From NCBI GenBank assembly GCA_021734505.1, contig JAIPIT010000002.1, positions 1 to 60,083 on the forward strand: a stretch of 60,083 nt of DNA. Direction: 5' to 3'. Position numbers and translations under genes: made by a program. The notes under the pieces were generated by a model that was not told the DNA's origin, ran no database searches, and saw nothing but the letters and a program-made list of their open reading frames with translations. This document shows positions 19,024 through 25,240 of this stretch, piece after piece. The DNA is from Fidelibacterota bacterium. GTDB taxonomy: Bacteria; Fidelibacterota; Fidelibacteria; Fidelibacterales; Fidelibacteraceae. Each line of letters begins with the position of its first letter. The stretch's first letter is position 1.

Positions 19024-19878
19024 TTATTTCTCACTGTATTTAAATTTATAGGAAAGCATTTTGTAATATAATTTTGCGGTTAAAAAATCAGGTGCCTTGT
19101 TGTCTTTTAACGGCGCCAATTCAACAAGATCAAATCCCAATACATTCTTGGCTTTAAAGATCTCTTTTAAAAATGACGTTACGGTATACCAATCTAGGCC
19201 GCCCGGTTCCGGGGTGCCGGTTGCTGGCATAATGGATGGATCAAACACATCCAAGTCAATGGTGATATATATCTTATCCGACATGAGGGCAATGGCTTCT
19301 GTCATCCACCCCTTGCTTCCGGCGATATCTTGTGCAAAGAAACATTTCTCTATATTGAGATATTTTTTTTCTGAAACATCCATACTGCGAATACCGACCT
19401 GAATAAGATTTGCATGTTGATTTGCATCGTGCAAAGCGCAGGCATGATTGTAGGGTGAGCCTAAATAACTTTTGCGGAGATCTGCATGTGCATCAAGTTG
19501 AACAATTGTAATATCGGGATATTTCTCGTATATCGCTTTGATAATTCCAATGCTAATGGAATGTTCGCCGCCAAAAAATGTCAGGAATTTATTTGATCCA
19601 AGAACATATTTTGTGTTGGCATAAACCTGCTCAAAAACAGCTTTTGGGGATGCACTTTCGAGAATAGCGGGTAAAATATGAACGCCTTTTTTATAGACCT
19701 CCGAATCGGTCTCTATATCATAAAGCTCCATGTTTTCAGAAGCTTCAATAAAAGCATTAAAACCATTGTCGGCGCCCTTCCCCCATGTGCTTGTCCCGTC
19801 ATAAGGTATAGATTGCAATAAAACAGCTGCCTTTTTATAATCGGCGTATTTCTCTTCTATTCCGGCAAATGTTTTCAT
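19024..19878 (-). CDS. speB: Agmatinase (ureohydrolase family)
   Basis: 284 residues with all manganese-site signatures of the arginase/agmatinase family: GGEHS near 105, DAHADLR near 130, and IDLDVFDPSIMPATGTPEPGG near 215. It should hydrolyse agmatine to putrescine and urea in the cytoplasm. The gene starts one base after the arginine decarboxylase stop and ends one base before the DHS-like start, so the three are tightly coupled. Context separates agmatinase from arginase: the preceding gene makes agmatine. Formiminoglutamase is a less likely alternative. Confidence 0.9.
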   Translation of the reverse strand: MKTFAGIEEKYADYKKAAVLLQSIPYDGTSTWGKGADNGFNAFIEASENMELYDIETDSEVYKKGVHILPAILESASPKAVFEQVYANTKYVLGSNKFLTFFGGEHSISIGIIKAIYEKYPDITIVQLDAHADLRKSYLGSPYNHACALHDANQHANLIQVGIRSMDVSEKKYLNIEKCFFAQDIAGSKGWMTEAIALMSDKIYITIDLDVFDPSIMPATGTPEPGGLDWYTVTSFLKEIFKAKNVLGFDLVELAPLKDNKAPDFLTAKLYYKMLSYKFKYSEK

Positions 19879-19879
19879 G

Positions 19880-21286
19880 CTACTTATTATAACCTAATAT
19901 TTTAAACATTTCTTGAGCTGATTGTTCTTCTCGGTATACCGTATGTGTAAAATTGCCCTTTTCGTCACGATCGATAATAACATGTTTCGGCGAAGGAATT
20001 AAGCAATGCTTAATGCCACCGTAACCACTAATGGAATCCTGATATGCACCGGTGTGAAAAAAGCCAAGATATAACGGTTCTTTGTCATTATCGGAATATT
20101 TCGGTAAAAGTATTTCTTGATTCATGTCTTCTGAATTATAATAATCGGAATGATCACAGCTAATTCCTCCAATATTGACCCGCTGATATTCATTGTTCCA
20201 TTTATTTAGGGGTAAAAGGATGAATTTTTCATGAATGCTCCATGCGTCGGGAATGGTGTTCATCAAGCTATTATTGATAATATACCAAGCTTCTGTGTCA
20301 TTTTGAGGCTTTTGCTCCAATACCTTGAAAATAATGGCGCCGGCTTCGCCGACAGTGTATTTCCCGAATTCTGTATAGATATCAGGTTCGTCAATTTCTT
20401 CTTTAGTGCAAGAATCCTTGATATTGCCAATAATTTCATTGATCATGAATTCATAATCATATTCAAAACCCAGATGATTGCGAATTGGGAAACCGCCGCC
20501 CAGATTAAACGAATTCAGGCTTTTACTTTCTTTTTTCAATTCGATATACAGCTCAAGCGCCTTTTGAAATTCGCCCCAATAATACAGCGTGTCCTTAATG
20601 CCGGAATCAACAAAAAAGTGTAGCATTCTCAGTTCAAAATCGGGATTATCTTTGATCTTTGATCGAAAAAAATTCATAAGCTCGGTTGGTGGAATTCCAA
20701 GACGCGAAGTATAATAAGCTGACTGTGCCTGTTCGTTAATCGCCATACGTAACCCGATCTTGATCTTTTTGCCCGGATGGGTTTGAATAATGCGATCTAG
20801 TTCTTTTACACTGTCCAAAACAATAATGGAATTGGTAAAACCAACTTCTTGAAGCTTGAAGATGTTTTCTAAATACTCATCGGTCTTATAACCATTGTGA
20901 ACAATGATTCGGTCTGTGTTAATTTTCTTATCCTCATACAAATGCAAGATCAGATCAATATCATAGGCTGACGATGTTTCGATATTCACGTCGTGTTTCA
21001 TCGCTTCGTTAATTACGTGATAAAAGTGATTACATTTTGTACAATAACAAAAATAATACCGTCCTCTATATTTGTGTTTTTTTATGGCGCGATTGAAAAG
21101 ATTGCGGGCTTTTTTGATCTGATCACCAATTTTGGGCAAATATATAAACCGAAAAGGTGTTCCGTGTTTTTCAATTAAATATTTCAAAGAAACACCATGG
21201 AATGTTAGGAAATCATCCCGCAAATCAAATCCTTCTTGTGGAAAATAAAAACTCTGGTCAATAAGATTAAAATATGTGTTTTTCAT
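19880..21286 (-). CDS. Fold-III PLP arginine decarboxylase, short form
   Basis: 468 residues, clearly shorter than the ~630-residue SpeA of Proteobacteria and matching the short arginine decarboxylases of Bacteroidota. The PLP lysine is K84 in FCYCTKCNH; FNLGGGFP is the glycine-rich phosphate loop, and GGISCDHSDYYN contains the C-terminal Cys-Asp used from the neighbouring subunit. It should convert arginine to agmatine as the first step of the polyamine pathway. The next two genes, agmatinase and the DHS-like enzyme, follow with one-base gaps. A promoter candidate lies ~160 bp upstream, leaving a long leader. Diaminopimelate or ornithine decarboxylase would be alternatives by fold, but the operon favours arginine. 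Confidence 0.88.
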   Translation of the reverse strand: MKNTYFNLIDQSFYFPQEGFDLRDDFLTFHGVSLKYLIEKHGTPFRFIYLPKIGDQIKKARNLFNRAIKKHKYRGRYYFCYCTKCNHFYHVINEAMKHDVNIETSSAYDIDLILHLYEDKKINTDRIIVHNGYKTDEYLENIFKLQEVGFTNSIIVLDSVKELDRIIQTHPGKKIKIGLRMAINEQAQSAYYTSRLGIPPTELMNFFRSKIKDNPDFELRMLHFFVDSGIKDTLYYWGEFQKALELYIELKKESKSLNSFNLGGGFPIRNHLGFEYDYEFMINEIIGNIKDSCTKEEIDEPDIYTEFGKYTVGEAGAIIFKVLEQKPQNDTEAWYIINNSLMNTIPDAWSIHEKFILLPLNKWNNEYQRVNIGGISCDHSDYYNSEDMNQEILLPKYSDNDKEPLYLGFFHTGAYQDSISGYGGIKHCLIPSPKHVIIDRDEKGNFTHTVYREEQSAQEMFKILGYNK

Positions 21287-21444
21287 TCAACGTGTCGTCC
21301 GTTCATTTTGTTTGTTCAACTATACGGGCAATTTGTTATATACCGCTCAAAACACAATAAAGCTCAGCCTCAACTGATCTTGTTATGTGTTGGTTGGTAT
21401 CCTTTAACTTTTCATTATGGAATCTTTGTAATCCCTTTCAAACG

Positions 21445-21473
21445 AATATATTCAATGTGCATTTTTAATACAA
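21445..21473 (-). promoter_or_regulatory. Putative promoter of the polyamine operon
   Basis: On the minus strand, TTGTAT (21468-21473), a 17-nt spacer and TATATT (21445-21450). It would leave a leader of roughly 150 nt before the decarboxylase ATG at 21286; I see no strong hairpin or Shine-Dalgarno site in that leader. Confidence 0.4.
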
Positions 21474-21502
21474 CAAAATAGAATAAGAATTTCATTCACA
21501 AT

Positions 21503-21525
21503 ATAATGGAATAATATTCCATTAT
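21503..21525. repeat. Perfect 11-bp AT-rich inverted repeat
   Basis: ATAATGGAATA and its exact complement flank one central base. It lies 17 bp after the stop of the TudS/YbgA-type gene and about 30 bp upstream of the putative promoter of the polyamine operon. With no T-run on either side it is a poor terminator; it could be an operator, but nothing else supports that. Confidence 0.5.
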
Positions 21526-21542
21526 GCATACTGTTTCATTGA

Positions 21543-22484
21543 TCATACGTGATTTCGTAGTTTCAATTCATCCGGATGGGGATGTAAATACCATTGCTCC
21601 AATAAATAGGTCTCCTTGTATTTTCTTGCGTAATGTTGCAATAACACCAGCGGCACAACGATGGGTATAAGTTCCCTGTGATATTTATCGATAATATCCA
21701 ATAACTCCTGTTTCTCATCGGGGTTTAATTGTTTTTTGAAGTATCCCATGATGTGTTGAAGAACATTTACATGTTTTTTAACGGTGGTTTTTAAATTTAA
21801 AATGTTTATAAGTTTTTCTTCATAGGTCTTTAATTTTTGATCGAGATTTTTCTTATCTGTCGCGGCAACTAATTTTCCAACCTCTTTCAGCATCGCGGGA
21901 GAGTGAGACATCATCAAATACTTGTGCTGTGCGTGGAATTTCATTAGTCCCGAAATACTCTTATCTTCATTGAGGTAATTCAACCAACGATCATAAACAT
22001 ATATTTTTTCTATAAAATTCTCCCTGATACCCGGATCGTGCAATCGCCCCTCGTCCTCCACGGGGATATTGGGAAAACGTTTCATAAATTCTCTGGCAAA
22101 TATCCCCGACCCCCTTCGTGACGGCATGCCTGCTTCGGTGTAGATCTTTACACCACGCATACCGGACGTGGGTGACTTCGCCTTGAATATAAACCCGCGC
22201 AGTCCTTCCCTTTCCAATTCTTCCAGCTTTTCACTGATGTACGATTCCATTTGCCCGGTTTTATCCTGGAAGGTTTTATTGGTCATGAGTCTAGGCGATT
22301 CGGGATCATCGCCAACCAGACGCATCGCTTCACGGGGGACCGGAAGTCCGCATTCCATTTCGGGGCAGAGTGGTACCCAATCCACAAAATCCCCCAGCTC
22401 ATCGCGTAAAAAACGGTCAAGCTTGTGTTGTCCGTCATAGCGAACTTTATTCCCCAGCAAACAAGAACTGATCCCAATCTTCAT
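21543..22484 (-). CDS. DUF523-DUF1722 fusion protein (TudS-like plus YbgA-like)
   Basis: 313 residues. The N-terminal part (1-~150) is of the DUF523/TudS type: SSCLLGNKVRYDGQHK with C8, LCPEMECGLPVPRE with C40 and C45. Stand-alone TudS enzymes bind a [4Fe-4S] cluster and desulfurise thiouracil; their third cluster Cys lies in a SPSCG motif, which here reads SPTSGM, so cluster binding must differ or be lost. The C-terminal part (~165-310) is the helical YbgA domain with KFHAQHKYLMMSHSP. This two-domain form is common and has no established function. A promoter candidate is at 22512-22540, and AAGG precedes the ATG. Confidence 0.8.
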   Translation of the reverse strand: MKIGISSCLLGNKVRYDGQHKLDRFLRDELGDFVDWVPLCPEMECGLPVPREAMRLVGDDPESPRLMTNKTFQDKTGQMESYISEKLEELEREGLRGFIFKAKSPTSGMRGVKIYTEAGMPSRRGSGIFAREFMKRFPNIPVEDEGRLHDPGIRENFIEKIYVYDRWLNYLNEDKSISGLMKFHAQHKYLMMSHSPAMLKEVGKLVAATDKKNLDQKLKTYEEKLINILNLKTTVKKHVNVLQHIMGYFKKQLNPDEKQELLDIIDKYHRELIPIVVPLVLLQHYARKYKETYLLEQWYLHPHPDELKLRNHV

Positions 22485-22511
22485 AAATTACCTTTTTTGT
22501 AATATTTATCA

Positions 22512-22540
22512 ATAATAACACTATCTCTGTACAATCACAA
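22512..22540 (-). promoter_or_regulatory. Putative promoter of the TudS/YbgA-type gene
   Basis: On the minus strand, TTGTGA (22535-22540), a 17-nt spacer and TATTAT (22512-22517), leaving a leader of about 20 nt before the ATG at 22484. Confidence 0.4.
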
Positions 22541-22660
22541 TACACATGGTCAACAAATCTTATTCTTCGTATTATTTTGAAAATCCCGCCGGTTCTTCCG
22601 ACCTGTGCAGCATAACCTTATAAGCTCACATGGTAAAGTAAGAAATATCCTGTCTTAAAT

Positions 22661-22686
22661 AAAAAACCCCGTTTTCTACGGGGTTT
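22661..22686 (-). terminator. Rho-independent terminator of the tRNA-Ser array
   Basis: A perfect 9-bp stem AAACCCCGT / ACGGGGTTT with a 5-nt loop, followed on the minus strand by a T-run. It is immediately downstream of the decayed third tRNA copy and so ends transcription from the tRNA-Ser promoters. Confidence 0.8.
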
Positions 22687-22689
22687 GAA

Positions 22690-22766
22690 CGGAGAGAAAG
22701 GGATTCCCCCACGGGGGTCCCTTTGGGAGAACCCTCGATCCATTTGCGCGGACATCACGCTTATTC
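22690..22766 (-). pseudogene. Decayed tRNA-Ser copy carrying the 22-nt T-loop insert
   Basis: On the plus strand, 22691-22706 is identical to the acceptor/T-arm end of the intact tRNA-Ser (GGAGAGAAAGGGATTC). Bases 22707-22728 are a 22-nt insert at the same T-loop position as in the copy at 23278-23388 and match it at 19 of 22 positions. After it, GAACCC and a diverged variable-arm segment (GCGCGGAC) are still alignable up to about 22752-22766. The anticodon arm, D arm and 5' end are gone. Two of the three differences in the insert keep hairpin pairing or fall in a loop. It cannot give a tRNA. Confidence 0.7.
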
Positions 22767-22783
22767 GTCTATCTCGTTTGTTG

Positions 22784-22872
22784 CGGAGAGAAAGGGATTC
22801 GAACCCCCGGTCCGCTTACGCGGACACCGCATTTCGAGTGCGGCGCATTCGACCAGACTCTGCCATCTCTCC
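22784..22872 (-). tRNA. tRNA-Ser(CGA), intact
   Basis: The 89-nt minus-strand gene has a 7-bp acceptor stem GGAGAGA / TCTCTCC with discriminator G, an anticodon loop CTCGAAA with anticodon CGA (reads UCG), a long variable arm (TGTCCGCGTAAGCGGAC) as expected for class II tRNA-Ser, and the T-loop TTCGAAT. CCA is not encoded. A promoter (TTGTAG, 16 nt, TATATT) lies directly upstream. It is the only complete copy in the three-copy array. Confidence 0.95.
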
Positions 22873-22878
22873 GAGGGT

Positions 22879-22906
22879 AATATAAAGAATTATTTTAAAA
22901 CTACAA
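22879..22906 (-). promoter_or_regulatory. Promoter of the intact tRNA-Ser(CGA)
   Basis: On the minus strand, TTGTAG (22901-22906), a 16-nt spacer and TATATT (22879-22884), placing the start of transcription at the tRNA 5' end. The flanking bases are homologous to those before the interrupted copy. Confidence 0.55.
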
Positions 22907-22985
22907 TCATGATTTTTATCCTGCAAATATCTGAAATACGACGAAAGTACATGATAATATAGAAATATCATTTCCCTATGTCGCA

Positions 22986-23246
22986 TTACCACATCCCTTG
23001 TTCTGTAAGATACTGCCTCAGCCAAATATTGCCTTCAACTTGCTTAAAATACATTTCTCGTTTATATGCTTCTGATCTTGTGGTAAATGATTCGGCATAA
23101 ATAACTTTAAAGGGCGCGTGTCCTTTTGTAGATCTTACTTTTCTGCTATTGTGAATTTTTAATCTTTGCCCGAGGTCATGTGTATGACCGATATAATGAA
23201 AATTATCCTTAATACTTTTAAGGACATAAACACAATATTCTTCCAT
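22986..23246 (-). CDS. Small GIY-YIG nuclease-domain protein
   Basis: The 86-residue protein is a single GIY-YIG domain: VYVLK and HYIGHT are the two name-giving strands, GQRLKIHN carries the conserved Arg/His positions, and SEAYKREMYFKQVEG contains the catalytic Glu region. It resembles the UvrC-like/YhbQ group of stand-alone GIY-YIG proteins. The ATG at 23246 with GGGGGA in front is the natural start. The frame is open without a stop through the interrupted tRNA up to 23426, which I take as accidental. It lies between the interrupted and the intact tRNA-Ser, on the same strand, and is probably transcribed from the tRNA promoter at 23395-23422. A role in spreading the tRNA-linked unit is inference. 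Confidence 0.85.
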   Translation of the reverse strand: MEEYCVYVLKSIKDNFHYIGHTHDLGQRLKIHNSRKVRSTKGHAPFKVIYAESFTTRSEAYKREMYFKQVEGNIWLRQYLTEQGMW

Positions 23247-23277
23247 ATCGTCCCCCGATATTCGGAGCGTAGTTGAG

Positions 23278-23388
23278 CGGAGAGAAAGGGATTCCCACAC
23301 AGGGGTCCCTTCGGGAGAACCCCCGGTCCGCTTACGCGGACACCGCATTTCGAGTGCGGCGCATTCGACCAGACTCTGCCATCTCTCC
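23278..23388 (-). pseudogene. tRNA-Ser(CGA) copy interrupted in the T-loop by a 22-nt insert
   Basis: This 111-nt copy is identical to the intact tRNA-Ser over all 89 tRNA bases, including anticodon CGA, but has 22 extra bases at 23295-23316, between C56 and R57 of the T-loop (TTC / GAAT). On the minus strand the insert begins TCCCGAAGGGA, a 4-bp hairpin, followed by a second GC-rich inverted segment. The break separates C56 from its T-loop context, so the transcript should not fold or be charged unless the insert is removed. Perfect identity of the body beside diverged flanks suggests recent conversion or selection. It has its own promoter. Confidence 0.85.
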
Positions 23389-23394
23389 GCGAAT

Positions 23395-23422
23395 AATATA
23401 AAGAATAATTCCCAAAGAACAA
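23395..23422 (-). promoter_or_regulatory. Promoter of the interrupted tRNA-Ser / GIY-YIG unit
   Basis: On the minus strand, TTGTTC (23417-23422), a 16-nt spacer and TATATT (23395-23400). The surrounding bases align with those before the intact copy, showing that tRNA and promoter were duplicated together. Confidence 0.55.
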
Positions 23423-23497
23423 TCATGATTTTATAAGCGTAAGTACTTGAAATATTCTTACCCTTAAATCATATAAAACATTTAATTGGATGAAATT

Positions 23498-23525
23498 TTG
23501 CATAAATGAATAATTGTTGTATATT
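23498..23525 (+). promoter_or_regulatory. Putative promoter of the ferritin operon
   Basis: TTGCAT (23498-23503), a 16-nt spacer and TATATT (23520-23525). The expected transcript start near 23532 leaves a short leader with GGAGGT at 23539-23544. No clear Fur or PerR palindrome is visible to me. Confidence 0.45.
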
Positions 23526-23548
23526 AACCAAAACAAATGGAGGTAAAG

Positions 23549-24055
23549 ATGATAAGCAAAAAAATGGAAGATCAAATAAATTACCAGATCAATCGTGAAT
23601 TATATTCCGAATACCTGTATCTGTCTATGGCGGCATACTTAGAGGATAAGGGGTTGGCCGGTATGGCCAATTTTATGATCGTACAGGCACAGGAAGAGCA
23701 TTTTCATGCGATGAAGTTCTTTAATTACTTAAATGAACGCGGCGGACGAGTCGTTCTTGATACAATTGAAAAACCCCCTGTCGAATTTAATTCTCCACAA
23801 GCGGTCTTTGAGGAAAGCCTGGAACACGAAGGATTGGTAACCGGTCTGATCAACAAGCTCATGGATATGGCTATTGAGGTCAATGATCATGCCGCTAAAA
23901 GTTTTTTGAATTGGTATGTTGACGAACAGGTGGAAGAAGAAGCTTCTTTTGAAACGATCATTGCTAAATTAAATCTTGTGCAAGGCAAGGGTGATGGTTT
24001 ATTGATGCTTGATAAAGAATTATCCACCCGGGTTTTTATACCGCCTGTAAAATAA
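23549..24055 (+). CDS. ftnA: Ferritin
   Basis: 168 residues of the non-haem bacterial ferritin type. The ferroxidase residues are present: an early Glu in RELYSEYLYLSMA, E and H in QAQEEHFHAMKF, then EQVEEEASFE. It stores iron after oxidising it with peroxide or oxygen, limiting Fenton chemistry. ATG 23549 is selected because GGAGGT ends 4 bases before it; the in-frame ATG at 23537 would overlap that site. It leads a three-gene run with superoxide reductase (22 bp gap) and rubrerythrin, forming an oxygen-defence operon of an anaerobe. Confidence 0.95.
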   Translation: MISKKMEDQINYQINRELYSEYLYLSMAAYLEDKGLAGMANFMIVQAQEEHFHAMKFFNYLNERGGRVVLDTIEKPPVEFNSPQAVFEESLEHEGLVTGLINKLMDMAIEVNDHAAKSFLNWYVDEQVEEEASFETIIAKLNLVQGKGDGLLMLDKELSTRVFIPPVK

Positions 24056-24077
24056 AAAATAATAAAGCGAGGTTGTT

Positions 24078-24458
24078 ATGACAAAATTACGTGAGATCTA
24101 TTATTGCCCGATCTGCGGCAATGTAATAGAAATATTTAATGAAGGCGCATCGGCCCTGGTTTGTTGTAACCAAAAGATGCAAAAGCTGGAAGCCAAGTCA
24201 GAAGATTCAACTCTGGAAAAACACGTTCCATTCGTTGAAGAAGTTGAAGATGGCGTTCTTGTTAAGGTCGGCCAAAACCAAGTCCACCCCATGAGTGAAG
24301 ATCATCATATTAAATTTATTGAAGTTCACACTAAAGATATGGTTTTGAAAGCCGAATTAGATCCTAATGGCGCGCCGGAAGCAACTTTCCCGGTCAAAAT
24401 AGCTGATATTGTTAAAGTACGCGAATGGTGTAATCTCCACGGTTTGTGGGAAGCATAG
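24078..24458 (+). CDS. Desulfoferrodoxin / superoxide reductase (2Fe type)
   Basis: 126 residues with both iron sites. The N-terminal desulforedoxin-like centre is C10, C13, C29 and C30. The catalytic SOR centre has E47-K48-H49 in the EKHVPF loop, H70, H76, C118 and H121. It reduces superoxide to peroxide without releasing oxygen, taking electrons from rubredoxin-like proteins. GAGG precedes the ATG. The rubrerythrin gene follows after 11 bp and would remove the peroxide formed. Confidence 0.96.
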   Translation: MTKLREIYYCPICGNVIEIFNEGASALVCCNQKMQKLEAKSEDSTLEKHVPFVEEVEDGVLVKVGQNQVHPMSEDHHIKFIEVHTKDMVLKAELDPNGAPEATFPVKIADIVKVREWCNLHGLWEA

Positions 24459-24469
24459 GGAATAATAAA

Positions 24470-25054
24470 ATGGAATTTAAAAATTCAAAAACGGCAGAAA
24501 ATTTAATGAAATCTTTTGCCGGTGAAAGCCAGGCACGCATGCGGTATACTTATTATGCCTCAGCCGCTAAAAAAGAAGGTTATCTTCAAATTTCAGAAAT
24601 TTTCTTAGAAACGGCTGAAAATGAAAAAGAACACGCAAAGCTCTTTTATAAACAATTATTGGCCAACGGATTGAATGAATCCGTTGTCGAGATCAATGCC
24701 GGTTATCCGGTTGGTCTTGCAGATACGATCAAGAATCTTGAATATGCCGCAAATGGCGAACAAGAAGAATGGGAAGAACTATACCCTGCTTTTGCAAAGA
24801 TCGCAGACGATGAAGGTTATCCCGAAATTGGCAATGTGTTCCGTGGAGTGGCCGAAGTTGAAGCGCGCCATGAGGCCCGTTATCGAAAACTTATGAAAAA
24901 CATTAAAGAACACCGCGTTTTCAAAAAAGAAGGAAGGGTATTCTGGATCTGTAAAAACTGCGGTCATGTCGTAGAAGATATTGAAGCTCCCGATATTTGT
25001 CCGGTTTGTATGCATGATCAAAAATACTTCGAAGTCTGGGTGGAAAATTATTAA
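24470..25054 (+). CDS. rbr: Rubrerythrin
   Basis: 194 residues: a four-helix diiron domain with E19 in AGESQARMRY, E52-x-x-H55, and the second pair in VAEVEARHEARY, then a C-terminal rubredoxin domain with CKNC and CPVC binding one iron. It acts as an NADH-linked peroxidase in anaerobes. The ATG at 24470 matches the normal start of the family; the longer frame begins inside the preceding gene. It ends the ferritin-SOR-rubrerythrin operon and is followed by a good terminator. Confidence 0.96.
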   Translation: MEFKNSKTAENLMKSFAGESQARMRYTYYASAAKKEGYLQISEIFLETAENEKEHAKLFYKQLLANGLNESVVEINAGYPVGLADTIKNLEYAANGEQEEWEELYPAFAKIADDEGYPEIGNVFRGVAEVEARHEARYRKLMKNIKEHRVFKKEGRVFWICKNCGHVVEDIEAPDICPVCMHDQKYFEVWVENY

Positions 25055-25087
25055 ACGTGAACCGTAAAACCTATATTGTAAGTTGTT

Positions 25088-25113
25088 GGCCCTGATTAAT
25101 CGGGGCCTTTTTT
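25088..25113 (+). terminator. Terminator of the ferritin-SOR-rubrerythrin operon
   Basis: GGCCCTGATTAATCGGGGCC folds into a stem of 6-8 bp (with one G-T or mismatch) and is followed by six T at 25108-25113, 33 nt after the rubrerythrin stop. Confidence 0.85.
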
Positions 25114-25171
25114 ATGTTTTTCACGCCTCAAACCATGCAATTTACGTTTCTTGACTTTGTATTATTATCTT

Positions 25172-25201
25172 TTGCCTTTTGACTTATTTTTGTTGTATAT
25201 T
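25172..25201 (+). promoter_or_regulatory. Putative promoter of the ppiD-like gene
   Basis: TTGCCT (25172-25177), an 18-nt spacer and TATATT (25196-25201). The inferred start near 25208 lies downstream of the longest open-frame start, supporting ATG 25241. Confidence 0.4.
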
Positions 25202-25240
25202 TCTAGGCTTATTTGGTTTATTAATAGGAGATTGTATAAA

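Larger units (their letters stand above)
22485..22783. other. Intergenic region between the TudS/YbgA gene and tRNA-Ser
   Basis: From left to right it holds the minus-strand promoter of the TudS/YbgA-type gene, about 120 bp with no recognisable element, the terminator of the tRNA-Ser array (22661-22686) and the decayed tRNA-Ser copy (from 22691). Open frames across it are accidental. Confidence 0.6.

Noticed and set aside
22685-23025. Open frames on both strands across the tRNA-Ser array
   Set aside because: They consist of tRNA sequence translated in various frames; only the GIY-YIG part at 22986-23246 looks like a real protein.
23295-23316. The T-loop insert as a self-splicing intron
   Set aside because: At 22 nt it is far too small for a group I or II intron, and bacteria are not known to have the archaeal splicing endonuclease.
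22691-23388. Repeated GC-rich segments as a possible CRISPR array or insertion sequence
   Set aside because: The repeats are tRNA-Ser copies with different spacing; there is no regular spacer pattern, no transposase and no terminal inverted repeats.
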